Assembly: GCF_047730085.1 (NCBI RefSeq) | Contig: NZ_CP159830.1 | Location: 372,001-436,000 of the forward strand | Reading direction: 5' to 3' | Length of the DNA stretch: 64,000 nt | Source of the DNA: Njordibacter sp937773555 | GTDB lineage: Bacteria > Pseudomonadota > Gammaproteobacteria > Pseudomonadales > Balneatricaceae | In this document: piece by piece, positions 17,510-25,163 of the stretch | Position numbering within the stretch: the first letter of the stretch is position 1 | How the letters are laid out: each line of letters begins with the position of its first letter | Position numbers and translations under genes: made by a program | Notes under the pieces: generated by a model | Databases searched by the model: none | What the model was told of the DNA's origin: nothing | What the model saw: the letters and a program-made list of their open reading frames with translations, nothing else

Positions 17510-18280
17510 TTACGTCATCTCTTCTTTACGAATGGTAAGGTTTTCGTAGCCGTCTGAAGTAACCAAAATTGTGTGCTCAAACTGAGCAGACAAACGCTTG
17601 TCTGCAGTCGTCACAGTCCAGCCATCATTTTTATTAAGTTTAACGTGACGTTTGCCCGCATTAAGCATAGGTTCAATGGTAAAAATCATACCTTCTTTTA
17701 GCTCAACACCAGTATTTGGCCTGCCATAATGGAGTACTTGGGGATCTTCATGAAAGCCTACACCAATGCCATGGCCGCAATACTCTTGCACGATGGAATA
17801 ATGATTTGCTTCGGCATGCACCTGGATCACGTGGCCTATATCACCTAAGTGGGCGCCTGGCTTTACCAAAGCAATACCCTTATAGAGGCATTCTTGGGTA
17901 ATGGCGACTAAGCGTTCAACGTGGGGTGCAACAGGGCCAATAGCAAACATGCGGCTGGTATCGCCGTGATAACCCTCTTTAATTACGGTAATGTCTATAT
18001 TTAAAAGATCACCCTGCTTCAAGGCTTTATCATTTGGGATGCCGTGACAAACGACTTGGTTAACTGAGGTGCAAATAGACTTGGGGAAGCCGTGGTAGTT
18101 TAATGGTGCAGGAATTGCTTTTTGCACATCCACAATATAGTCATGGCAGATTTGATCAAGCGTGTTGGTGGTTACGCCCGCTTTCACATATGGGTGGATC
18201 ATCTCTAACACTTCTGCCGCCAAGCGGCCAGCAATGCGCATCTTTTCAATGGCAGCTGTGTCTTTAATCAATATGTTCAT
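17510..18280 (-). CDS. map: Type I methionine aminopeptidase
   Basis: 256 residues, MetAP type Ia. It removes the initiator methionine from nascent proteins. The pita-bread fold metal ligands are in NIDITVIKEGYHGDTS (two Asp), GHGIGVGFHEDP (His), EPMLNAG (Glu) and QFEHTILVT (Glu). The substrate-binding His is in NYHGFPKSICTSVNQVVCHGIP. It is divergent from rpsB across about 560 bp, the classic map/rpsB arrangement of proteobacteria. Confidence 0.97.
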   Translation of the reverse strand: MNILIKDTAAIEKMRIAGRLAAEVLEMIHPYVKAGVTTNTLDQICHDYIVDVQKAIPAPLNYHGFPKSICTSVNQVVCHGIPNDKALKQGDLLNIDITVIKEGYHGDTSRMFAIGPVAPHVERLVAITQECLYKGIALVKPGAHLGDIGHVIQVHAEANHYSIVQEYCGHGIGVGFHEDPQVLHYGRPNTGVELKEGMIFTIEPMLNAGKRHVKLNKNDGWTVTTADKRLSAQFEHTILVTSDGYENLTIRKEEMT

Positions 18281-18601
18281 GTGTTTCTCAATGCTTTTAT
18301 GCCAGAAAGGCTATAAGGACAGTAAACCAATATTTGACTTCTGATTATACCAGACATCGTCAAGTTCATGGCCTTGAAGTAAAATTTTTATATCGTCGCC
18401 CTAAAACCCTGAAATTTTGGTGATTTTAGGCCAATAGTTTATCTCAAACGATTTTCAATTAGTGATAAAAATAAAGAGCCTATGCACCCATGAATGAATG
18501 GAAATGTCGCCCTGCGTTGTGCTTAAAAGGTGCAACCTGGAGCCTTCGGGGTTAGTTGCAGCTTAAGAGCGATATAAATGAGCTAATGCCGGCGATTACT
18601 T

Positions 18602-18630
18602 TTGATATTTCCCGCTAGTTATGGTATAAA
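18602..18630 (+). promoter_or_regulatory. Sigma-70 promoter of rpsB
   Basis: TTGATA at 18602-18607 and TATAAA at 18625-18630 are separated by exactly 17 bp, each one base off consensus. Transcription should begin near 18637, giving an rpsB leader of about 200 nt. Confidence 0.75.
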
Positions 18631-18636
18631 TTGCGC

Positions 18637-18841
18637 GCCTAAATTCGTTCTTGTTCCTTTCGTTAGAAAGACCTCGATTTTAGAGCTTAACTATAACGTC
18701 ACACATAAACCGGCACATGGTTCTGGGTGTTGGGGGTCTGCTTTAAGGCTTCTGATCGAACTATGGTTCTTGCTTTTATTCTATTAAAGAATCTGCAAGA
18801 CGAGGGTTTATGGAGGCCTAACCCGTACAAAGGAAATTAAA
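18637..18841 (+). promoter_or_regulatory. Long untranslated leader of rpsB, possible S2 autoregulatory RNA
   Basis: About 205 nt lie between the predicted rpsB start point and the ATG, with no credible ORF of its own. Enterobacterial rpsB-tsf is feedback-controlled by S2 through its 5' leader, so a structured leader here is expected. I did not fold it. The end holds a strong AAAGGAAATTAAA ribosome binding site. Confidence 0.4.
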
Positions 18842-19597
18842 ATGACTAAAGTAAGTATGCGTGACCTGCTTAAAGCAGGCGCCCACTTCGGACACCAAAC
18901 ACGTTACTGGAACCCAAAAATGGGCCAGTATATCTTTGGCGCTCGTAACAAGATTCACATCATCAACCTAGACCAAACCCTACCTGCTTTGAACGAAGCT
19001 CTTGCGATCGTTGAGAACATGGCTTCTAACAAGAACAAAGTATTGTTCGTTGGTACTAAGCGTGCGGCAGGTAAGTTGATTAAAGAACATGCTAGTCGGG
19101 TTGGAATGCCTTATGTCAACCATCGCTGGTTGGGTGGTATGTTGACTAACTACAAGACTATCCGTCAGTCAATTAATCGTTTTCGCACCCTAGAGACGCA
19201 GTTTAACGACGGTACTTCTGAGCAGTTGACTAAGAAAGAAGCGTTGATGCGTCAACGTGAAATGGAAAAACTTGAGCGCGCTATTGGCGGTATCAAGGAC
19301 ATGGGTGGCCTTCCAGACGCTTTGTTTGTGGTAGACGTTGAGCACGAACGTATTGCGATTAACGAAGCTAACAAGCTTGGTATCCCAGTTATTGGTATCG
19401 TTGATACCAACAGTAACCCAGATGGCATCGATTATGTAATTCCTGCTAATGATGATGCTTTGCGCGCTATCGAGATCTACGTTTCTGCTATGGCCGATGC
19501 TTGTGCAGCTGGTAAAGACGATGGCACCTCTGTTGCTGGCGAATTTGTAGAAGTTGCTGAAGAAGAAGCTGTAGTAGCTGAAGTTGCTGCCGAATAA
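18842..19597 (+). CDS. rpsB: 30S ribosomal protein S2
   Basis: 251 residues starting MTKVSMRDLLKAGAHFGHQTRYWNPKM, the conserved S2 N-terminus. It also contains NKIHIINLDQT, WLGGMLTNYKTI and PDALFVVDVEHE. S2 joins the small subunit late and is needed for S1 binding. The C-terminus carries an acidic, Ala/Val/Glu-rich tail (VAEEEAVVAEVAAE), common in this group. It is followed by a terminator-like hairpin and then tsf, the conserved rpsB-tsf operon. Confidence 0.98.
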   Translation: MTKVSMRDLLKAGAHFGHQTRYWNPKMGQYIFGARNKIHIINLDQTLPALNEALAIVENMASNKNKVLFVGTKRAAGKLIKEHASRVGMPYVNHRWLGGMLTNYKTIRQSINRFRTLETQFNDGTSEQLTKKEALMRQREMEKLERAIGGIKDMGGLPDALFVVDVEHERIAINEANKLGIPVIGIVDTNSNPDGIDYVIPANDDALRAIEIYVSAMADACAAGKDDGTSVAGEFVEVAEEEAVVAEVAAE

Positions 19598-19631
19598 GCC
19601 TAAACTCTTGGTTTAGCTAGGCAAATATACA

Positions 19632-19657
19632 AAAGGGAGCTAGGCTCCCTTTTTTTT
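19632..19657 (+). terminator. Intrinsic terminator/attenuator between rpsB and tsf
   Basis: GGGAGC-TAG-GCTCCC hairpin followed by eight T, about 35 bp after the rpsB stop. With tsf starting 47 bp later and no clear promoter between, it probably acts as a partial terminator that lowers tsf relative to rpsB. Confidence 0.85.
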
Positions 19658-19703
19658 AACGGCGTCCTGTGTGGCGTTGAAAACCCAAATTGAGGATTTT
19701 CTA

Positions 19704-20564
19704 ATGGCTGCAATTACTGCATCTATGGTTAAAGAATTGCGTGAGCGTACTAGCTTGGGCATGATGGATTGTAAAAAGGCTCTTGTTGCTTCTGAAGGTG
19801 ACATTGACCAGGCAATCGAAGATTTGCGTAAATCTAGTGGCTTAAAAGCGGCTAAAAAAGCGGGCCGTACAGCTGCTGAAGGTGTTGTGCTTGCAAAAGT
19901 TGCTGATGACAATTCTTTCGGTGTGTTGGTTGAAGTGAATTCAGAAACAGACTTTGCTGCTCGTGATGAAGGCTTTTTGGCCTTTGCTGCTAAGGTAACT
20001 GAAGCAGCATTTTCAGCTAAGCAAGATGATATGGCTGTGTTAATGCAAGGCGAACTGTCTGATGCTCGCGAAGCTTTAGTGCAAAAGATTGGTGAAAATA
20101 TCACTCCTCGCCGTATAGTTATGCTTGAGGGTGCTAATGTTGGCGCTTATGTTCACAGCAATAGTAAAATTGCTACTTTGATTTTGCTTACTGCAGGTGA
20201 TCGTGAGCTGGCCAAAGATATTGCCATGCACGTTACCGCTATCAACCCGCGTGTCGTTAGTCGCGATGATATGACTGCTGAAGAAGTCGAAAAAGAAAAA
20301 GATATCATTAAGGCGCAGCCTGATATGGCTGGTAAGCCAGATGCGATCGTTGATAAGATGATGATGGGTCGTATCAACAAGTTCTTGGCTGAAAATAGCT
20401 TAACAGAACAACCCTTTGTCAAAAATCCAGATCAAAAAATTAGCGACTTGCTAAGTGCTGTTAATGCCTCTGTTACTGCCTTTAATCGCCTAGAAGTAGG
20501 TGAAGGAATTGAAGTGGAGCATGTTGACTTTGCTACCGAAGTAGCACAGCAGCTAAAGGGTTAA
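19704..20564 (+). CDS. tsf: Elongation factor Ts
   Basis: 286 residues from ATG 19704 (MAAITASMVKELRERTSLGMMDCKKAL), preceded by TGAGGA; an upstream start at 19671 is inside the leader and unlikely. EF-Ts is the GDP exchange factor of EF-Tu. The N-terminal UBA-like domain includes the GMMDCKKAL motif, and the core contains EVNSETDFAARDEGF, which contacts EF-Tu. The C-terminal part has LTEQPFVKNP. It is followed by a strong terminator. Confidence 0.98.
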   Translation: MAAITASMVKELRERTSLGMMDCKKALVASEGDIDQAIEDLRKSSGLKAAKKAGRTAAEGVVLAKVADDNSFGVLVEVNSETDFAARDEGFLAFAAKVTEAAFSAKQDDMAVLMQGELSDAREALVQKIGENITPRRIVMLEGANVGAYVHSNSKIATLILLTAGDRELAKDIAMHVTAINPRVVSRDDMTAEEVEKEKDIIKAQPDMAGKPDAIVDKMMMGRINKFLAENSLTEQPFVKNPDQKISDLLSAVNASVTAFNRLEVGEGIEVEHVDFATEVAQQLKG

Positions 20565-20585
20565 GCCTTATCAGTCTGCATGAAG

Positions 20586-20627
20586 CGCCGCCACAGAGGA
20601 TGTTCCACTGTGGCGGCGTTTTTTTTT
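20586..20627 (+). terminator. Strong intrinsic terminator after tsf
   Basis: A perfect 11-bp G+C-rich stem (CGCCGCCACAG / CTGTGGCGGCG) with an 11-nt loop followed by nine T, 21 bp after the tsf stop. It ends the rpsB-tsf operon. Confidence 0.95.
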
Positions 20628-20751
20628 GACTTAAGCCAAGTGCACAACTTGCCCTTGAGCTGTTAATGCGTCACTATCTTATTGTTTTGTCAGGGCTATA
20701 TATTATGAGTAATAATATAGCTGTTGCATACTAATGTTTTGGAGAAAATAA

Positions 20752-21513
20752 ATGCCAATGTCGGATAAGCGTCAACCCCGCTATAAACGGATTTTGCTCA
20801 AGCTCAGCGGCGAAGCATTGATGGGGAGCGAGAACTTTGGTATCGATCCTAAAGTTTTAGATCGTATGGCCCTAGAAGTTGGTCAGCTGGTGGGTATTGG
20901 CGTACAAGTGGGTCTGGTGATTGGCGGTGGTAACTTGTTCCGGGGAGCGGCCCTCAGTGAGGCTGGAATGGATCGGGTAACTGGCGATCATATGGGCATG
21001 TTAGCTACGGTAATGAATGCTTTGGCGATGCGCGATGCCCTAGAGCGCTCCAACATTACCACCCGAGTAATGTCTGCCATTCCTATGAGTGGAGTAGTGG
21101 ATCATTATGATCGTCGTAACGCTATGTTGTACTTGTCACAAGGTAATGTGGTCATTTTTTCTGCAGGCACGGGTAACCCGTTTTTTACTACGGATTCTGC
21201 TGCTTCATTACGTGGAATAGAAATTGAAGCTGATGTAGTGCTTAAAGCTACTAAAGTGGACGGGGTTTACGATTCAGACCCAGTTAAAAACCCAAATGCT
21301 GTAAAGTATGAGTACATCACTTTTGACGAAGCCATTGAAAAGCAATTAGGCATTATGGACCTAACAGCCATGTGTTTGTGTCGCGACCAAGAGATGCCAG
21401 TTCGAGTGTTTAATATGAACAAGCCAGGGGCCTTAGTTAATTTGGTGGTCGGTGGCCACGAAGGTACACTGGTGAATGTGACATTGCCTGAGGGCGGAGA
21501 AAATAATGATTAA
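20752..21513 (+). CDS. pyrH: UMP kinase
   Basis: 253 residues starting MPMSDKRQPRYKRILLKLSGEALMG; GGAG lies 8 nt before the first ATG. UMP kinase phosphorylates UMP to UDP and is a hexameric amino-acid-kinase-fold enzyme regulated by GTP and UTP. Motifs: KLSGEAL (ATP), VIGGGNLFRG (phosphate loop), STDSAASLRGIEI-like uridine region (FTTDSAASLRG), and KATKVDGVYDSDP. The 3' end overlaps frr by 8 bp. Confidence 0.98.
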   Translation: MPMSDKRQPRYKRILLKLSGEALMGSENFGIDPKVLDRMALEVGQLVGIGVQVGLVIGGGNLFRGAALSEAGMDRVTGDHMGMLATVMNALAMRDALERSNITTRVMSAIPMSGVVDHYDRRNAMLYLSQGNVVIFSAGTGNPFFTTDSAASLRGIEIEADVVLKATKVDGVYDSDPVKNPNAVKYEYITFDEAIEKQLGIMDLTAMCLCRDQEMPVRVFNMNKPGALVNLVVGGHEGTLVNVTLPEGGENND

Positions 21514-22063
21514 TGAAATTCAGCAAGATGCCAATGAGCGTATGGACAAAAGTATTTCGGCCCTAAGCGAAGCGTTTAAGCGCATCCGCACTGGGCGAGC
21601 TCACCCAAGTATATTAGACAGTGTAATGGTGTCTTATTATGGTAGTGATACGCCCCTGAACCAATTAGCTAACATCTCTGTTGAAGATGGTCGCTGTTTG
21701 GCTGTTTCTCCTTGGGAGAAACCTATGGTGCCAGAGATAGAAAAGGCGATCATGAAGGCTAATCTGGGGCTAAACCCATCTACTTCTGGTGATTTGATTC
21801 GTGTGCCTATGCCAGCGCTTACGGAAGAAACCCGTAAAAGTTTTATTCGGGGAGCTCGAGAAGAAGCTGAAAAAGCCCGCGTTTCTGTACGCAGTATTCG
21901 CCGTGATGCGAATAGCGATATTAAAGAGCTGTTAAAAGATAAAGATATTTCAGAGGATGATGCGCGCCGTGGTGAAGACATGGTGCAAAAGGTTACTGAT
22001 GCGCACGTGGCTACTATTGAAGCGGCTTTAGCAGCAAAAGAAAAGGATTTGATGGAGGTTTAA
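21506..22063 (+). CDS. frr: Ribosome recycling factor
   Basis: 185 residues, the standard RRF length. With EF-G it splits post-termination ribosomes. Conserved stretches: FKRIRTGRAHPSILD, YYGSDTPLNQLANISVED and the GDLIRVPMPALTEETRK hinge region, then the helical REEAEKARVSVRSIRRDAN. It starts inside the 3' end of pyrH (8-bp overlap), suggesting coupled translation. Confidence 0.98.
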   Translation: MINEIQQDANERMDKSISALSEAFKRIRTGRAHPSILDSVMVSYYGSDTPLNQLANISVEDGRCLAVSPWEKPMVPEIEKAIMKANLGLNPSTSGDLIRVPMPALTEETRKSFIRGAREEAEKARVSVRSIRRDANSDIKELLKDKDISEDDARRGEDMVQKVTDAHVATIEAALAAKEKDLMEV

Positions 22064-22107
22064 CCTGCATCATTGTTTCTGATAAGGCTCACATTAAGGA
22101 TTAATGC

Positions 22108-22878
22108 ATGACCGACCCGCGCCAAACCATTCTGGCTCGTAAGCTAGAAGCACTGCCTGAGCATATTGCCATTATCATGGATGGTAATAACCGCTGGGCT
22201 AAAAACCATAGCCTTTCTGGCGTAGCAGGCCATAAGGCTGGTGTTGATGCAGTAAGAGCGGTGATTGAGACGGCTGTGCATTATGAAATCCCAGCGCTTA
22301 CCCTATTTGCGTTTAGTAGTGAAAATTGGCGGAGGCCACCTCTTGAAGTTAAAGCTTTGATGGACTTGTTTGTCTATGTTTTAAAGCGTGAAGTGGATAA
22401 GCTACACGACAATAATATTCGTTTGCGAATTATTGGAAATACGCATGGGTTGAGTGCTGAGTTACAGAAACTAATCGTGGCGGCCGAAACAAAAACGATG
22501 GCAAACACTGGGTTACAACTCAGTATTGCGGCCAACTACGGTGGTCGGTGGGATATTCTAGAAGCGGCTAAAAAACTGGCCTCAGAAATTAAGGACAATG
22601 GTGTCTCCCCCGACTCTGTAAGCGAAGATGATTTTGGTAAGTACCTTTGTTTAGGAGACTTGCCAGGAGTTGATTTATGTATACGCACAAGTGGTGAACA
22701 GCGCATAAGTAATTTTTTGTTGTGGCAAATGGCCTATGCAGAATTTGTATTTGTGGACACACTTTGGCCGGAATTCAAACATCAAAAAATGGTGGATACG
22801 TTGGTTCAATTTGGACAAAGACAAAGGAGATTTGGCCAAACTGGTGCTCAATTAGTAGAACAAAAATCAAATGTTTAA
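22108..22878 (+). CDS. uppS: (Di-trans,poly-cis)-undecaprenyl diphosphate synthase
   Basis: 256 residues. It elongates farnesyl diphosphate with isopentenyl diphosphate to undecaprenyl diphosphate, the carrier lipid for peptidoglycan and LPS. The catalytic Asp25 is in IIMDGNNRWA, followed by GHKAGVDAVR, FAFSSENWRRP and the C-terminal DLCIRTSGEQRISNFLLWQMAYAEF. It lies 44 bp after frr and 43 bp before cdsA. Its need for isoprenoid precursors matters because dxr, ispD and ispF are absent from their usual places here. Confidence 0.97.
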   Translation: MTDPRQTILARKLEALPEHIAIIMDGNNRWAKNHSLSGVAGHKAGVDAVRAVIETAVHYEIPALTLFAFSSENWRRPPLEVKALMDLFVYVLKREVDKLHDNNIRLRIIGNTHGLSAELQKLIVAAETKTMANTGLQLSIAANYGGRWDILEAAKKLASEIKDNGVSPDSVSEDDFGKYLCLGDLPGVDLCIRTSGEQRISNFLLWQMAYAEFVFVDTLWPEFKHQKMVDTLVQFGQRQRRFGQTGAQLVEQKSNV

Positions 22879-22921
22879 TCACGCAGTGGTTGGCTCTTTT
22901 GATACAAAGTAAAATAATAAT

Positions 22922-23731
22922 ATGTTGAAATCTAGAATTGCTACGGCTTTGGTGATTGCGCCACTGACTTTAACAGCAGTATTTTTTTTATCACCACAAG
23001 CCTTTGCTTTGTTTGTGGCTCTTGTCGTGCTTATGGCGGCTTGGGAGTGGACTGCAATGATGCGTCTTGTGAGCCGTAGTCAGCGTACAGTGTATGTGTT
23101 GTCTGTGCTCTTCGCTATTGTGCTTGTCCAAAAACTGCTACCTCACTATGAGAAAATTATATTTCTGGTAGCGGCCTTGTGGTGGCTAGCTGCCACCGTA
23201 TTAGTGGTGTTGTACCCCAGAGCTTGCGCCCTATGGTGTGGGCGTTTGAGTAAGGGCGTAGTGGGCTTCTTAGTGCTTGTGCCTACATGGGCTGCTATCG
23301 TATATATCCGCGAACTGAGTCAGGGCCCTTGGTTAATCGTGTATATGTTTCTCATAGTGTGGGGTGCAGATACGGGGGCTTACTTCGCTGGAAAACGATT
23401 CGGTAAACGCAAGCTTATGCCGCGAGTAAGCCCTGCAAAATCTTGGGCAGGCATCGGTGGCGCCACTGTTACAGTGCTTTTAGTCTCCATGTTCACTCAG
23501 AAGCACCTTTATTTTTCCCAAGACCTTTCCTTTGGTATCTATTTACTGGCTATGGTCCTATTGTTTGCTTCTGTAATTGGAGACTTAACGGAAAGCATGT
23601 TTAAACGTCAGTGCGGTATTAAGGACAGTGGCTCAATACTGCCAGGACATGGTGGAATTATGGATCGTATTGATAGTCTCACGGCCGCTGCTCCTGTATT
23701 TGCTCTGTGTCTTATTTTAATTAGTCAATAA
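22922..23731 (+). CDS. cdsA: Phosphatidate cytidylyltransferase
   Basis: 269 residues with about eight membrane segments. It makes CDP-diacylglycerol from phosphatidate and CTP for phospholipid synthesis. The C-terminal signature GDLTESMFKRQCGIKDSGSILPGHGGIMDRIDSL contains the conserved Lys, Asp and Gly residues of the CdsA family. In pseudomonads the next gene would be dxr; here rseP follows after 15 bp. Confidence 0.97.
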   Translation: MLKSRIATALVIAPLTLTAVFFLSPQAFALFVALVVLMAAWEWTAMMRLVSRSQRTVYVLSVLFAIVLVQKLLPHYEKIIFLVAALWWLAATVLVVLYPRACALWCGRLSKGVVGFLVLVPTWAAIVYIRELSQGPWLIVYMFLIVWGADTGAYFAGKRFGKRKLMPRVSPAKSWAGIGGATVTVLLVSMFTQKHLYFSQDLSFGIYLLAMVLLFASVIGDLTESMFKRQCGIKDSGSILPGHGGIMDRIDSLTAAAPVFALCLILISQ

Positions 23732-23746
23732 GGATTTAATGGCGCA

Positions 23747-25141
23747 ATGGTAATGACTATCTTAACCACCGTGTTTGCCTTGGCGGTGCTCGTAACTGTG
23801 CATGAGGCCGGGCATTTTTTTGTGGCGCGCTGGTGTGGCGTAAAAGTACTGCGTTTTTCAGTTGGCTTTGGCCGGCCTATTTTTCGAAAAATAGGCAAGG
23901 ATGGCACTGAGTATGTGTTTGCTTGGCTACCTCTGGGTGGCTATGTAAGTATGATGGATTCGCGAAACAATACACTTAGTGACAGTGATCTAAAGGTTGC
24001 CTTTGATCTAAAGTCTCCCTGGAAGCGAATTGCCATCGTGGCTGCGGGCCCTTTGGTTAACCTCCTGTTCGCTGGGTTATTGTATGCTGTTGTTCAGGTT
24101 TCTGGCACACCGCAGTTAATCCCCGTAGCTGTGGCTATGGACGAAAGCATTTCTGGGTTTCAATCGCCCCAACGTATTCTAGCCATTGATGGCCAGCAAA
24201 CCCCCACATGGGAGGCTGTGAATATTGCCCTAGCGAAAAGGATCGGTGAAACAACAAGCATAGAATTTTTGATCCAAGGGCTTGATGAGCAGCTGTTGCA
24301 ACAGCAAGCGGTACTGCCAAATAAACTCGATGCATTGCCTGTCTTGGGCTCCCCGGTGGAGCGTAGTTTTGCTGTGACGCAATGGATGTCTGCGTCTGTA
24401 CAAGCAAGCCCAATGTCTCAATTAGGGTTGACAGTCTGGCGTCCCAACGTGCCGATCAAAGTTGATTATATCGTTCCTCAAGGGGCTGCAGAAATAGCTG
24501 GGTTAAGGGTGGGTGACAAAATAGTGTCTATCAACCAGGAACCTATGGCAGGCTATAATGAATTTGTGGCTTTTGTTCAAAGCCATGCTGATATGGCAGT
24601 TAGCGTAACCCTTGAGAGGAATTCTGGGCGTATAGACGTGCCGGTTCAGTTAAGCTCCTATGTAAATGAATTAGGTGGTCGTATTGGTATTATTGGCATC
24701 GGTGTAGCGTCTATTTCTTGGCCTCAATCGATACGGTTTGAACAACAACTGGGCCTAGTGCCTGGTTTGCTTGCAGGTGGCCAGCAGGCCTTGGAAATGG
24801 CTGGGCTAACACTAAGCTTCTTAGGTCGCATGGTGCAGGGCTTAGTCTCAGTTGAACATCTTAGTGGCCCCATCAGCATTGCTAAAATTGCTGGGGCTTC
24901 AGCAGAATCGGGCTTCATCACCTACATTACTTTTATGGCCTACTTAAGCGTCAGTCTTGGCGTATTAAATCTATTGCCTGTTCCTATGCTGGATGGCGGG
25001 CATTTGTTATATTACCTTGTAGAAGTAGTTACAGGGCGTAAAGTTCCCGAGCGGATCCAAGCTTTCGGCTTGCGGATTGGTATGGCATTAGTGTTTAGCG
25101 TGATGATTATCGCTGTGGCTAATGACTTGATGCGTCTTTAA
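23747..25141 (+). CDS. rseP: Site-2 intramembrane protease RseP
   Basis: 464 residues. A zinc metalloprotease of the inner membrane that cleaves anti-sigma factor RseA and remnant signal peptides. The HEAGH motif (His19-Glu20-His23) sits in the first membrane segment, and the second metal site is in LNLLPVPMLDGGHL near the C-terminus. Two periplasmic PDZ domains lie between (about 115-200 and 220-310; the second reads PQGAAEIAGLRVGDKIVSIN). An AAGGA lies upstream of the ATG at 23747. It starts 15 bp after cdsA, with no room for dxr, and precedes bamA by 22 bp. Confidence 0.97.
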   Translation: MVMTILTTVFALAVLVTVHEAGHFFVARWCGVKVLRFSVGFGRPIFRKIGKDGTEYVFAWLPLGGYVSMMDSRNNTLSDSDLKVAFDLKSPWKRIAIVAAGPLVNLLFAGLLYAVVQVSGTPQLIPVAVAMDESISGFQSPQRILAIDGQQTPTWEAVNIALAKRIGETTSIEFLIQGLDEQLLQQQAVLPNKLDALPVLGSPVERSFAVTQWMSASVQASPMSQLGLTVWRPNVPIKVDYIVPQGAAEIAGLRVGDKIVSINQEPMAGYNEFVAFVQSHADMAVSVTLERNSGRIDVPVQLSSYVNELGGRIGIIGIGVASISWPQSIRFEQQLGLVPGLLAGGQQALEMAGLTLSFLGRMVQGLVSVEHLSGPISIAKIAGASAESGFITYITFMAYLSVSLGVLNLLPVPMLDGGHLLYYLVEVVTGRKVPERIQAFGLRIGMALVFSVMIIAVANDLMRL

Positions 25142-25163
25142 TCTTATTTTGGGTTAGTGAAAT